Below are positions 38,356 to 50,855 of a DNA stretch of 60,000 nt, one piece after another (position 1 is the first letter of the stretch; the number at the start of each line of letters is the position of its first letter). Source of the stretch: Chondrilla cf. caribensis (taxonomy: Eukaryota; Porifera; Demospongiae; Chondrillida; Chondrillidae). The DNA is taken from NCBI GenBank assembly GCA_964020155.1, contig OZ026549.1, forward strand, positions 1,970,133 to 2,030,132, given 5' to 3'. The notes under the pieces were generated by a model, which had not been told where the DNA came from, ran no database searches, and was given only the letters and a program-made list of their open reading frames with translations. A program made the position numbers and the translations under genes.

Positions 38356-39577
38356 TAGGGGTGTGCGATTATCAAAATTAGTGGTATCACAGTTATTGCT
38401 GATTATTGCTTATGAAGTATCACAATTAGTTGATTAATTGCCAATTGCGACAGATGTTATATAATATAATGTGCCATGTACAAAACAACATCCTACAAAG
38501 TCCATACAAAATATATACATGTGTCTATGGTCCTAAGTTCTCAGCCAATAAACATAACATGGAAGTGTTTTCTGAATCGAAAGCTGCACACTTGGAGTTA
38601 ATTATATATCCAGCCTTTGAAAAGAGCCTTTCCAATGGTGTGTTTGTGGCTGATACACAAAATCATCTTCGTGCAATTTATGCAATTGCTGGGAAGCGGT
38701 CACAGTTCTGTTTCCACCACTCCAACACATTGACATCGATCCACAAATGGTCAAGGCCCCTTTATGTACATGTCCATTTCCCCTTCTGCTTTTTCTTGAT
38801 AGGACATTCGGGTCTTCTCTGCTGGCTTGCTGAACATGTTACCTATAAGTTTTCCAAGGCCAGTCCTTGGTTTCTTCGAAGGAGGCTCCCGGTCAGCATC
38901 TTCTCTGAGCCTGCTTCTGGGTGACAGCTTCAGGTTTCTTCATCACACTGCCAAAGCCTGCTCTGAGATAGTCTTGCAAGTGTTGTGACTTCAGATGTGA
39001 GGCAAGATTGGTTGTGTTCCCACAGTACTTCAAAACTGTGCCACAGCCACCAACAGCGCATGCAACCTGAAGAAAATGCAGTGTATATTTAGTGAGCTAG
39101 TGACCGATTTAAGACAGCGCGTGCCTATAAAGTGACAATACTACTATTACGTGCATTAAAGCAATACCTATTTCGCGCTAGATGCTTTCTTTAAAGAGAA
39201 ACTCTCTAGGCAGAAGCGAAAAGCTAGGGTGCTGGTTCTACGATCTGAAACTACATGCTCCACAACCGATTTATGTGGCTATGATCTGTGATAACTCCAT
39301 ACTCCTGTTGGAAGGAGAAAAATTGCCACACCTTGCTTGTAGAGTTCTTCAGTGGAAGTTCGTTTGCTCCTTGAATGAGGTTCCTGTTGCACGCAGCCAT
39401 TTCGAAGCACTGAAAGAGACATCCGCACCAGGTTAGCACTTGGAATAACTGTCACCTACGTCACAAATGCTCTTGCACAATTAATTGATTTGGGAATTCC
39501 CCTCAAGATCACAGAATTGATGCATGCTAGGCCATTGATTAATTGCTGAAATCGATTGAATCGCGCATGTACCCCTA
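38356..39577 (-). mobile_element. hAT transposon relic with internal deletion (1222 bp)
   Basis: The ends TAGGGGTGTGCGATT (left) and, on the other strand, TAGGGGTACATGCGCGATT are flanked by GTGTATTC (38348-38355) and GTGTATCC (39578-39585), an 8-bp target duplication with one mismatch. Inside, on the minus strand, lie the N-terminal BED zinc finger and the C-terminal hAT dimerisation region of a transposase. Its catalytic middle is deleted. The gene is annotated separately. Confidence 0.88.
38532..39400 (-). pseudogene. hAT transposase (ZBED-like) remnant
   Basis: The ATG at 39400 opens a frame with SKVWQFFSF, the start of a BED zinc finger. The second part (39066-38893) gives ACAVGGCGTVLKYCGNTTNL followed by ASHLKSQH, which supplies the CxxC-type pair and the NTTNLxxHLxxxH signature. 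It then reaches a stop. 38742-38532 encodes the hAT C-terminal dimerisation region (VLEWWKQNCDRFPAIA, then ATNTPLERLFSKAG, then YIINSK), broken by TAA and TGA codons. The DDE catalytic core, several hundred residues in intact hAT proteins, is missing. The two BED parts do not join in phase with simple GT-AG splicing. This is a dead copy. Confidence 0.85.
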
Positions 39578-39740
39578 GTGTATCCCATGTACCCAATAAA
39601 AGCACGATATAACTAATACATGTCCACGTGTGTTTGTGCATACTATACTGTAACCTACTGTACTTGTGTGCTGTAAATGTGAGTAGAATCTGTGACGAAT
39701 GTTGATTCATGCAATTACATATGTACATACGTTCCTCCAG

Positions 39741-40112
39741 AAATGAAGGCAACTATTGATGAACTGACAGAGAGAGAGCCACTGAGAAAGAAGCTGGAAT
39801 GGTACGTCAAGTAGTACACTATCATAATATTATGTACGTACAGTACGTGTATATATATGTACATACGTATATACATACGTGTATATGTACGTACAGTACA
39901 TCTGGCTCACACATACGTACAGTGTATGTACTGTGTGTGGTATTATTGGCATACATATCATATTCTCATGTACATGTGAACCCTGTGCTATAGAAGTACA
40001 TGGAGATTGTAATGAAGGAGAAGGCAGCCAAGCAAGAGCAGCACCAGCCGTCCAAACAGAATGGAAAAGTAGATGAGTTTGGTATCCCCCTACCTTCCAA
40101 TGACTCTTACAG
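39741..40112 (+). pseudogene. Duplicate of unrecognised plus-strand exons
   Basis: 39994-40112 repeats the exon at 29166-29284 (KYMEIVMKEKAAKQEQ), with the same acceptor and donor positions. Upstream, 39741-39801 (acceptor gttcctccag, donor gtacgt) can encode MKATIDELTEREPLRKKLEW, a charged helix that would fit before it. However, direct splicing of the two gives a stop codon, so an exon is missing or the copy is broken. The last exon found at 29837-29879 is not seen here. Confidence 0.4.
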
Positions 40113-40259
40113 GTACGTACTAGCATACATGAGGGGTGTGTACAGTACATGTGTACCCACTATCATGTCCATATATGTACACACATGTACCATGATGACA
40201 CCTCACAGTCAAGTCTGCTTGTATTCATTAGTGGAATGTTAATGTACATACAGTAGAGA

Positions 40260-41220
40260 CCAACAAACAAACAAACAAACAAACAGGACTTTCCACTTTC
40301 AAGACAAATGGTTCCTCAATACAAACCATTTGAAGAGCTTTGGTTCACTGTAGTAGTGTTAAGCAAATCCTGATAAGAACATCTGATAACAAGAACTGAT
40401 TTTGTGGGTCCATTGTATTTTTTTTAACGGTTTTCTACTGTACATACATACATACATGGTATACGTTTGGTAGATACGTGGCTATCTCAATTTGCCATAA
40501 TTCAGGTATACACATATACACCTTACAGGCACTGCTTTCAAGGTTTTAGTATATTATATTATATGAGTTACGTAAAACCATCTGTAGCAAACATCTCAAT
40601 TATAATAATATGTAGTTCAACCAGAGTTTTACTATCAATTTACCTTGATTAATAAGTATATATACTCAGAAATTCATATTGTCCTATAGTATAATGTTCA
40701 TTAGGAAATTGAAACGTGTAGACTACACGGTGTAGTTATACAAATCCTCATTCCATGCAGTGTGTGCTAGCTTGCTAGACCATCCATACCAGGTGCCCAG
40801 GGGAGAGAGGGGAAGGGATCCAAACTGCATGTCCAGCACACATAGCGGTTAGTTCACGCCTACATGGGATGGGTGACTTTCAACCTTGCAATCATGCAAC
40901 ACATGAGCTTACTACCTCAAATCTCAGGGCTGATAGGGACAATCTGGCCAGCTAGACCAGTGCTATGACAGGTTAGTAGAAGTATACAGAAGTATAATAT
41001 ATTACGGGACTGAACTGAGTTAATCTATTCTGTCATGTACCACATGCACAGATCACTTAAGAAAACTTTGAAAACATACTTGCATTATGCTTCATTGTAA
41101 ATTATGCATGTGGTTGAGTATGTACATCAACATCCATGTACACAGGTAGCAATTGACATCATAATTCTCTACTAATATTGTTGTGAAAGATTTGATTTGA
41201 AATGGAAACTTAAGAATTAG
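40260..41220. other. Non-coding stretch with an old inverted-repeat remnant
   Basis: 40770-40985 contains gcttgctagaccatcc ... ggggagagaggggaaggga ... ggccagctagaccag. It resembles the arm of the foldback element at 57667-58230 (gctcgctagaccgtccc ... aagggaagggacggtctagc). No exon is seen. Confidence 0.4.
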
Positions 41221-41279
41221 TTTCAGTATTTGTCATCTCATTTCTTGCTCTTTTATTTCTCTATTACCCCTCCACTGTG

Positions 41280-41548
41280 TTCAGAGACTCCTCCTCCAAT
41301 ATTTGTCAACGTGTCTCCTCCTGGTCCCATTACCATGTCCGAACCAGTTGCCATGGTATTACCTGTTAACATGGCTACCCTATCACCCAAGGACGAGTCC
41401 TCCTCTGCCTTAATCTGGTTGCCAACAACATCAGTGACTCCGCCCACAACCTCGTTAGCAGTCATCTCACCAGTTCCTTCTATAGTATTCCCTGCAACTG
41501 TCCCAAATCGGTCTTCTAATGGAATATTGAATATACGAATAACAACAA
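41280..41548. other. Exon-like segment, strand unclear
   Basis: On the plus strand a strong pyrimidine tract and acceptor (ctccactgtgttcag, ending 41283) precedes an 85-codon open frame rich in Pro, Ser, Thr and Val (TPPPIFVNVSPPGPITMSEP ...). On the minus strand an acceptor ccattag precedes an equally long frame (DRFGTVAGNTIEGTGEMTAN ...) rich in Gly, Thr and Asp. Both are low-complexity. I recognise neither; the plus-strand acceptor is the better splice signal. Confidence 0.3.
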
Positions 41549-41690
41549 CAAACAAATACTTAGTAGTAAGTACAAATAATAATGTGTAGTATATTGGATA
41601 GAATGTAGTTTGCGGGACACCATTAAACTGCTAGAAATTTGAGGATACATCTACTGGACATTACATGCACACACATGTGCGTGCGAGTGT

Positions 41691-42117
<427 letters not shown>

Positions 42118-42119
42118 TT

Positions 42120-43040
42120 GATGTCTACAGAATGGATTGATGTAAAATACCCGCATCCTGTACCCTCAGAGAGTAAGTGTAACCACAAACCACTCACTCT
42201 CATCAATACCTGTACAAAGGACCACACATTGTTCACATACAGGCTTCCCATTGCTACACCCGCTACAAACCTACACAGTTGATTGAGTACTATCAGACCT
42301 CTTATCATGAATACCAAATACATTCGTCGAGCCCACAAAAGTGATAACCCATACAAGGTGATCCAGTCACATTATGCACATCAACAGGGGTGGTGAACAG
42401 CTTTTAGGTCAATCTTATAGGTTGTCTAGGCCACATAAAGGCATGGAGAAGCCTTCTTGTGTTCCGAATGTTGAGAACATACCGTGACATGACAATAGAT
42501 ACAACCCACATGAATCAGAATGGCTTTTGATGCTACAGCATATGGAAGGGTGTGTACAGACTATTCACAGGAATTTATACACAATAGTCTCATTATCTAG
42601 TCCACATTACAATAGTATGTACTGTGCCATACATATGCAAGATACATCGTGAGCAGTGACTTTGTATAGACTATTCACTTTTGTACATGCATATTATGCG
42701 TTCCACATCACATGTAGTAGTACATACTGTATGTATGTATACGTGCGAGACACATCAGGAGCGGATCTGAGAAAAGTATCCTTGGTCAAGCGTACCTAAA
42801 CAATGCAGTTATGGGTCAAACCGCAAATAGAATGATAAGTTGCTTTTCTTTTAATTCTACGTGATTTGTACATGCAACAACAGTGACATGTTTTAATTAC
42901 AATTGGCAAGAGATGAACTTACAAAGTCTTGTAAGAACACTGGAAATGAGTTTATCTCAGCACTGAACAATACTAAACCATAGTGGTTAAACTGGTATAT
43001 CTCATAAATAGAGGAATTTATTGGTACATCGCCATTGTGG
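42120..43040. other. Non-coding stretch
   Basis: Minus-strand 42290-42170 could hold a short exon (tgtgtag acceptor, gtattg donor), but its two frames give unrelated, unrecognised peptides. Nothing else is supported. Confidence 0.35.
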
Positions 43041-43059
43041 ATTTGGATTTGATGTGTAC

Positions 43060-43260
43060 ATACATTCATACAGCATGTACATATGTACGTTTGTAAGCCC
43101 AGCTGTAGTACATATGCACGTTTGTGAACCCAGCTGCAGTACATATGTATATACGTACTTATGTATGTTTGTAAGCCCAGCTACAGTACATATGTATATA
43201 CGTACTTATGTATGTTTGTAAGCCCGGCTACAGTACATATGTATGTATGTACATACAGTA
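43060..43260. repeat. Minisatellite with gtaagcccagctacagtacatatgt core
   Basis: Four units of 40-56 bp, each ending agcccagctncagtacatatg, with palindromic acatatgtatatacgtac sequence between. It is followed at 43270-43500 by a run of scattered tcgtaa/ttgtaa motifs. Confidence 0.8.
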
Positions 43261-44423
43261 CACATCATGAAAAACTCGACATATCGTAATATAACATAAT
43301 CGTAAATAGATTGCAACTTGATTGTAGCAGAATCGTAAAACATTGTAACGGGAAACTTAGGTATTGTAGTTTGTTTGTGGTGATATTGTAAATAATCATA
43401 GTTTTTCTTCAACCTTATCATAAATCTTTGTAATGACATCATAAAGTAATGTTAATTCATTGTAACATAATTGTAATTGTGTTGTCATTACATTACGGTA
43501 CGTCTAGTTTTCCGTGCTGTGTACAACACATGAACAAGTGTCACGAAATAACTATATACATTTACATACTAGTGTGGCTGCAATACAGAAAAGTCTGTAT
43601 CGCATGAACATGTGTATCACAATACTGCATTGGATTAGATACTGACTCTTGCAAGCATAGCACTGTATACACATGTACCTATTGTTGCATACAAAGCTAT
43701 CCAATTTCCTAAAGAAAGATCAGTTGGCTAGCATGCTGAAAGGTCCCATAATGGGTCCAAACGGATGTAATTACATAGCTGCACTCACTGCCTACCACAG
43801 GTAATTGATTGACTTGTGACAATCAGTTAATCAAAGGTCAGAGGTCTGTACATTGCATAATGACTGGTTTGGACACCCTTTTTACAGAAGTCCTCTGTAT
43901 TGCAATATGAAACACACTGGGGGATATTGTATCCTAACTTTAATGTATCACAATATACCTTGTAGCATGATTATAAGTAAATACATCAATGAGCACAGTA
44001 TACACAATAGAGGCACCACATACGTCCAGTACATTTGAAAGCACACATAGGTACTACACATACACACATACACATACATAGGTTGACATACATTGGTGAC
44101 CACAGGTACTGGATTTACATACGTATGTAGACATGTACAGTACATACATAAGTGACTATGTACAGATAGTCTACATACCATGCACAAATGACATTGTACA
44201 TTAGTAAGTGTAGGTTCCATGAACATAGGTACATTTGATGTTCACGTAATGAATGGCAGAGGCCACAAAAGTGTATAGTCGAACTGATTTGTAATCGCAT
44301 TTAGCAAACTAGGGATAATAGCTGTGATTATACCCTATACATTGAGTAAAACTGTGTCGGGTCAACATGGCGTTAGGTAGTGAATAATGTTAATTATGGC
44401 TGCAAACCTGTACTGGATCCTCA

Positions 44424-44741
44424 AACTAGGTAGAGATATTTCAGTTGAAAGATGACCAACAAACTCCTAATGAAGACATTGATCACACCCCACAACCTAG
44501 ACCTTGTAGACACGTTGCACTTACTGGCAGATGTTTCTCTGGGATCCTTTTCTGCTTGTTCTTCAACCACAGTTCCAGTGGTACTTATCACACTATTGAC
44601 TTTATCATTCTCAATAGGACCACTGTCGGATAGGCTCTGTGTTCCCTTCCCTAAAATCTGACCCACAATTCTCACAATTTTTGATTTTGTACTTTTTGGC
44701 TTTCCTCTGACATCGTGAGTATGATCCCTCGGACTGCCTTT
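44424..44741 (-). other. Possible internal exon with a membrane segment
   Basis: The acceptor tattgttccacag precedes a 105-codon open frame. Its first 75 residues are hydrophilic and charged (KGSPRDHTHDVRGKPKSTKS at the start). It then reads SRLWGVINVFIRSLLVIFQL, a plausible transmembrane helix. A long cytosolic loop followed by membrane segment 7 is what a Spinster-like MFS would have after exon 4, and the strand and order fit. No sequence motif proves it, and no good donor is seen at its end. Confidence 0.35.
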
Positions 44742-44758
44742 CTGTGGAACAATAGGAA

Positions 44759-44763
<5 letters not shown>

Positions 44764-44852
<89 letters not shown>
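44764..44852. repeat. (GT)n microsatellite
   Basis: About 44 GT units with one TT interruption, directly upstream (on the minus strand) of the possible exon at 44424-44741. Confidence 0.95.
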
Positions 44853-44853
<1 letters not shown>

Positions 44854-44969
44854 ATCTACATACTACAATTCACTGCTTGCACACATATTATTATGACAGA
44901 TAATCATCATGAACATATATATACACAGGGGAACCTACACTTGATGTACAAGTTACGCAGATGACCATA

Positions 44970-45760
44970 CATACATACAAGTATTTGTTCATACTATACA
45001 AAATTGTACTTGATGTATAAGTACATAATATGTATAGATATTATAAGTACATTTCTATGTACATGTACATTCTACAATGTACTGTACAATACACAATCAT
45101 AATGTAATGTACATGTACATAATATTATATACATACCATATGAAAGATTTAATACAGTACATTATAGATGTGGTAACCAGTGGATTAGAGTGTGTTGTCA
45201 ATACAGGTGGAATGAGATAAACTCTGGATTGATTCTTGTCATGTTCTACAATGTCAATTGCTGTTACACATTGATAATTCTACACCTTGTTTATTTAGAA
45301 AACTTTTATAATAACCTTATCTATTTTCCCTTTGTAATTTGCTGACACTAAGACTAATTTCGACAATGTAATTTTCCCACTATCTGGTTTATCCAACACC
45401 TGTTTCATCCAACACCTGTTTCATCCAACACCTGGTTTTTCCAATACAATTCACAAGGAGTAAATTTGGCTGATAAGTCAGGTCGCACTGTACACACATG
45501 GCATGTATTCTATTTCTATTTCTATCCTTATAGCACTACTGTAATAGTGGACACAAGGATTCCGGTATAGCTTGTTGAGGAGTTATACAGCCATACTTGT
45601 CTAGGCTGGTTCCTTCTCTCAAGACAGAATCCCTCTCTCACACAATATGAAATAAGGACCTCACCACTAAATGGAGCAATTATAGTAGTTATTACTATCA
45701 CAATGGAAACTGTGTTTGATAGAAATGAGATGACTTATGTTATTATTGAATTAATTTCTT
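44970..45760. other. Non-coding stretch
   Basis: AT-rich, with abundant tacatgtaca palindromes (44990-45140) and a 17-bp tandem atccaacacctgtttc repeated three times at 45390-45435. No exon is seen. Confidence 0.5.
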
Positions 45761-45855
45761 TACTGTGGTTCATTTAGTATCAGATTACACTACTCTCAGA
45801 CCTCAGAATGTGAACATATGGTTGTGTGTGTATGATGTGCGTTTATATATTCATA

Positions 45856-45857
<2 letters not shown>

Positions 45858-45948
<91 letters not shown>

Positions 45949-45990
45949 GTGTGTGTGCGTGTGTGTGTTTGCATGTGTGTGCATGTATGC
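45858..45990. repeat. (GT)n microsatellite
   Basis: About 50 pure GT units, then gtgcgtgt and gcatgtgt variants. Confidence 0.95.
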
Positions 45991-46457
45991 GTGCGTGCAT
46001 ACACACATACGTATATACACAAACCTTTTCTACAATTTGACTCAAAGATTCAAACCAACTTCTATAGTGGATAAAGGGAGACATTAAAATTATCATGGCT
46101 ACTTGAAAACATTGCATAATCCACACGTGAAATATAATGTCATAATTATTATGTACATACGTATGTCGAAAACCATGTAAGCCCATTGTATATAGCAACT
46201 AGAAAGAAGGAACCCATGTCATTAATGGAAGAAGATACAAACACACTCCAAACATTGCTTGGAATAGGTGTAGCTAGCATAATACTCTACATCAGGATGA
46301 GAGACTGGGGCCACGCATACGTATTTGCCATCCAGGATCCAATATACTCTTGAGATTGGAGTCAACTGGGACATGTCTGTACCTTAGTAACATCAGTGAA
46401 GTTGGGTCATCTATGAAAAATGTACAACAAATACATATGTATACAAACAAGTACTCA

Positions 46458-46630
46458 CTTAGCAGTGGATGTACTTTCTGCATATATGTACCATGTTCTT
46501 GTTTCTGTAGCTACTCCGAAGGAAGCTTCTTCGGTGGCCGCATCAGGCCAGACAATGTCGTCATGACAGTGTTTGCGCTTTCTCACACCAACTCCCTTGG
46601 TGAGGTCAATAGCTCCCCGGGGTTTCTTGT
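46458..46630 (-). CDS. PH-domain exon fragment
   Basis: The minus-strand frame reads PRGAIDLTKGVGVRKRKHC, then WPDAATEEASFGVATETRTW and YIYAES, ending at a GTGAGT donor. This is the pattern of the C-terminal half of a pleckstrin-homology domain: a strand with (G)xIDL, a charged loop, then xFxVxTxxRTWYxxAES leading into the final helix. PH domains bind phosphoinositides. The exon begins at the point (about 46630) where similarity to the transporter copy A intron ends, so a duplication junction cuts it. No other part of the host gene was recognised; a small frame at 46372-46397 (DPTSLMLLR) may be a further exon. Confidence 0.5.
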
Positions 46631-47018
46631 GGTAGATAGTTGCCAATGTTGCTGATATTCAAGCAGAAACGAAGATGTGAACATGCAAATGACAACATTT
46701 ACAACAACATCCACAGACAACGCCAACGTACACACACACACACACAAAAAAAAAAAAAAATGACAGAGCACACACAAAAGAAACATGACAGACAAAAGTG
46801 TACTGAGCAGAAAATGGAACCTGTACTGTAGACATCCTGTCCTAGGAGACCATTACTGGACTACCCATATGTACCAAGTACAATGGTTCTACGCAAATAC
46901 TGCCTGTCTACAAATACCAGTCTTAGTAGAACCTTGTGTGTCCCAAATAGACACGTTCCACTGTACAACGATGCTTGGTACTAAGCAGTTTCCAGTGCAG
47001 CAGACAGGCTAAACTTAC

Positions 47019-49592
47019 CTCCATGAAGTAGTCGACCAAGATGCTGGTAGCATATGGCGTACACACCGATTCACTTCAATGGCACATGAGGGAGGAGAGG
47101 GAAGGAAACATCAGAACAGCCACATGTGTACACCTGCACACGCATACGTACATATGTGCATGTGTATGCAGAATTTGCAAGATGGAAATTTTCAGTTTTC
47201 AGGCATGTTTAAAAAAGTAGTTATGTTGTACGCATACATTTATAGTTTGTACATGCGTGTTTTAACCCTACAGGCCACCTACAGTGGGATACATAAGTAT
47301 ATACCATCATCCATGAGATCCCCATATGAAAGACCACCCTCTTCGGGGTGGAAATGATGAGAGAAATATCAAGAACGAAAAATGTTCTGAAATCAAAAGT
47401 TCATTTCACAAAGATTCAAATTGAGTGCACTAGAACCCCTTATTTGCTCATGTTTTCTGCTGTTTGCACTCAATATGCTATTATAATTTTGTAAGTTTCC
47501 TTTAAACTTCTAAATTCACAATGCAAACAACGTTTTATACATAATGTAGGTATGTGTGTGTGTACATGTGTACATACAGTACAGTGTATACACAGTGACC
47601 ATTTCACAGGGGACAGGACCCCAGACATTGTACGTGTAGTCGTGCAGTACATGTGTATATTACATACATAGATGATACTAGGGTACAGTGAATTCTTGTT
47701 AACCCGCCACCGCTCTATCCACCAAACCTTTTAATCCATCACAATTTCCCAGTACCAATATAATGTACAAGTGCCAATGAATACCCAGTTAATCCACCAA
47801 ACTCATTAATCCACCATATTCTTCGAAAGCGAATTGCGGAAGATTAACGATTATTCACTGTATTTGTATCCTAGTTTGGTAAAAGATCAAGAAGAAAGTG
47901 CCCACACATCAGAGCTGAAGTACAGGTCACTGATGTGTGCATTGGAGACAGCATAGTTCACAGGATGGGTTTCATTGTTAGGATCAACTGATTGAAAACC
48001 TGGCAGGAAATTAGTAAACACTTTCTACTGCTCATTTTAATTTATATTGAACTATTTGTGCATACTCTGTATAATTGTGGACACCAGGATACAATTATTA
48101 GGTACATACACACCTCATACGTGCACAAACACACAGGACACGTACGTATACGAAGATTATTAGTAACTTACAATAACCCAAGGCCAATCCTGGTTGCCAA
48201 TAGTTGACCAAAGTTCTCTGTAAATGAAGCGAGCAGTGTCATTACACTCCACAGCACAACACTCAGGGAGAGAATTAGCTTTCTGTTGATCCTCTTGAAG
48301 CCGGCAGAGAAACCGAGGGGAATGGCACAAAAAGTGAAAATGACGATGAATGCTGGTCCAGCCAGTACTTGGTACTCTGTCCCTGATCCGAGATATGACC
48401 ACACACACTCTGGGTCCAAATCACAACTGTGGATAGAAAGACAATCCATTTGACACGATTATACATATGCCAGATAATATAAATTAAATTAAATTGTGTG
48501 CGAGAATGATTATATTCCGGATTGACTGCTATTGTGAAAAATGTGTGTATATTTGTACTATATGCTCTCAGAGTGTGATTATTAACAATAATTTCGAATT
48601 TTTGCGAATTTAATTGTGCACAAAGTGATGCAGTGAAATAACAGTCTTTTGTCCTGACTGCATATTGCAATGAGTCATGTTTTATGTACAAATTGCACAT
48701 AACATTGAACTCTCATTAAAATGTGTATTTCAAACAGATTAATGCTCAAAGCTTAATGAGTTCCACATTCGACCTCAGGCAGGACATGCATCTCATTTCA
48801 CAGCTCACTCCTGACCTGGTCTAAAGTGGTGAATTTCAATCCACACTCATCTGTACCAAGTTCTGACAAATGTACGTACGTATCCACAAACCGTATCTCT
48901 ATATGACATACCACTCCATATATACTCCATACCTACCTAGGTACCTCTACATGATACCACAACATGTTCCTGCATACCAATCTACACAGGGTGACACTGG
49001 GCAATATGGTATACTATACGTCATGTTGGAAGAGTGTCTTTGAACTTGGATTATGATTAACCATGTTCAAGTGTCTACCGCTGGTCAATCCCATCTGAAG
49101 ATTATCACTGACGTTATTTCTAACCAATAGCTGAGTATTAGTGTAGTTACAGCATAGTTATTGAGCGTCTGTGGTTACAGATCGTGTGTCCAAGAATTCC
49201 TGGTTTCCCGAATTACCGCGTTCTATACCCTAGTATACACAGTACCATTCCAAGTTTCTACCGTGCATACCTATGTACTTGCGTATGCTATAACTCTACA
49301 CGACTCACCTGTTACTGGTCTTTATACGCTCACAGTACACACTAGCACAACTACCGTTTACAGCTTTCAGCGCTCCGATAGGGAGGCAACCCTGAGTACC
49401 AAAGTCCAGATCCTTGAAAACATTCTTACTCGAGATTGCGACGAGAAACCGGTCCATCTGATTGATGAGATACACGATGGTTAGCCAGATAAGAACGTAG
49501 ATACTGTAAGACCTCGGCCATTTCTCAGTGAATTCTCGATATTTTCTATAAGGAGTAGTAAGTATCATCAGGAAGTCCATTCGACTACTCAT
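47019..49592 (-). pseudogene. Spinster-like MFS transporter, copy 3 (exons 1-3 only)
   Basis: Exons are 49592-49309, 48426-48172 and 47073-47019, all with GT-AG junctions and open frames as in copy A. Exon 1 encodes the same 94 residues as A, and exon 2 differs by a few residues (CAIPLGFSAGFKRINRK in place of YAILLGFSTGFKRINRK). Similarity to copy A stops in intron 3 at about 46630, before exon 4, where the PH-domain exon begins. Without exon 4 and the later exons the product would be truncated after segment 4, unless it uses exons further along such as 44424-44741. I call it a probable pseudogene. Confidence 0.55.
47684..47862. mobile_element. pogo/mariner-like MITE in intron 2 of transporter copy 3
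   Basis: Full-length counterpart of 4440-4617 with ends TACAGTGAATTCTTGTTAACCC and gattaacgattattcactgta. Confidence 0.6.
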
Positions 49593-49689
49593 GACCGTCA
49601 GGAACAGGATAGATATGGCGTGCGTGTTTACTTTACTTAGGCACGCAGCTCAAACTCCTTCCTCCATTTTAATCCGGGTGAAAATATTG

Positions 49690-50485
49690 CGCAATAACAG
49701 TATAATGATAGTATAACTAGGTGTGCACACAGTGCAGAACCTCGCTTGTATATTAGTGTGGTAGCTATGGAGGGAGGTCAACTTCAGCTTCCATTTTTAT
49801 CTCGATAGGAAAAGGAATCTCTGCTGGTAGGTAGAGACAGTCTGGGAATGAAATTGAGAAAGTCTATTAACTGTCTTTAATGCTTTTCACTCATCGTTAA
49901 AATTTTGGGCAACAATGATCAGTGACATTACTGTCAACCAGAAAGAAGAGTTTTATCAAAATTACCAGAACGGCAACCGTAATACGCGGAAACGCCATGT
50001 TCCAAACAGTCACGCGCATACCTACACGCACATATCATGACGTCATACTTTTGCAAATGGCTGACAAGATGGACGTCATCATGGCCGTCCAATTCCAGGT
50101 CCCGAACTACGTAACGACATACCCCACTCACGCCGAAAGGAGATTCGAAAATCGTTATTCAGAATTTTTAGATAACTTGCTAGTTCGCGTTTTAAGAGGT
50201 CTGCTGATTACATAGCGAGAAGAGTGCCACCGTGAAGGAAAGAAATGTGAGTTGCCTTCTCTTACGCGTTGCGCAAACTCCAGCTCGTCTGTACGAACGT
50301 TCTTTACTTTATTCTGTAGCACGCCGATGCCCGCTCACGTCAGTATTGACCAATATCCAATTTCGTTGACGAGCACTTTGAAACTCTCGGCGAAAGAAAG
50401 CACAAATGGGACAAAATCGAGACTTTGTAACCCGGAAATTAATCAAATGAGTGGGCACCAACTCTGGGCACCCGTATGCGACGGA
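49690..50485. other. Unique, GC-richer stretch upstream of transporter copy 3
   Basis: Not duplicated elsewhere in the window. It contains a perfect CRE palindrome TGACGTCA (50038-50045) and several CpG dinucleotides. A plus-strand frame at 50057-50215 (MADKMDVIMAVQFQVPNYVT ...) has no recognised domain. It may be promoter sequence or the edge of an inserted element. Confidence 0.35.
50038..50045. promoter_or_regulatory. CRE-like palindrome TGACGTCA
   Basis: The perfect 8-bp CREB/ATF consensus lies about 450 bp upstream of the start codon of transporter copy 3. It is a sequence match only. Confidence 0.3.
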
Positions 50486-50811
50486 AACAGACTAGTTCAG
50501 ACAGAGTCTGAAGGGGCTCGCCTAAGCTCACCCTGTTAGCAGGGGTCAGCATAGACGTGCAGTAGCTGGCATTGAAAACGTACACACAGGCACTGACTGA
50601 TGTCTGCAGCATGCTGTATTCAGGCAATTATGGAAATGCCAGTAAATCCATAAGTGCTTGACAGGGTGGCTAAGTACATGCAGTGTGCTGTGTCCTGCTG
50701 CTGTGCAGTAGTAACAGCATGTTCATCCCATGTTGCAGCACAGAAAGATGATAATGATTATTATATAGATGGATTACACAGCATTAAAATGAATCAATGC
50801 GTAAATATAAA

Positions 50812-50855
50812 ACCCTAACCCTACCCTAACCCTAACCCTATCCTAACTCTACCTT
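50812..50855. repeat. Interstitial telomere-like CCCTAA motif
   Basis: ccctaaccctaccctaaccc and on to cctaactctacc. About six degenerate units, repeated identically in unit 2 at 52993-53036. Confidence 0.85.

Noticed and set aside
38430..38924. 164-residue plus-strand frame as a gene
   Set aside because: It is the antisense shadow of the hAT dimerisation region, which is clear on the minus strand.
42165..42275. Cysteine-rich exon VCSGCSNGKPVCEQCVVLC on the minus strand
   Set aside because: The acceptor and donor are plausible, but another frame of the same segment is equally open and hydrophobic. No neighbouring exon decides between them.
50812..50855. A true chromosome end
   Set aside because: Only about six degenerate CCCTAA units, duplicated inside a larger repeat unit, with ordinary sequence on both sides.
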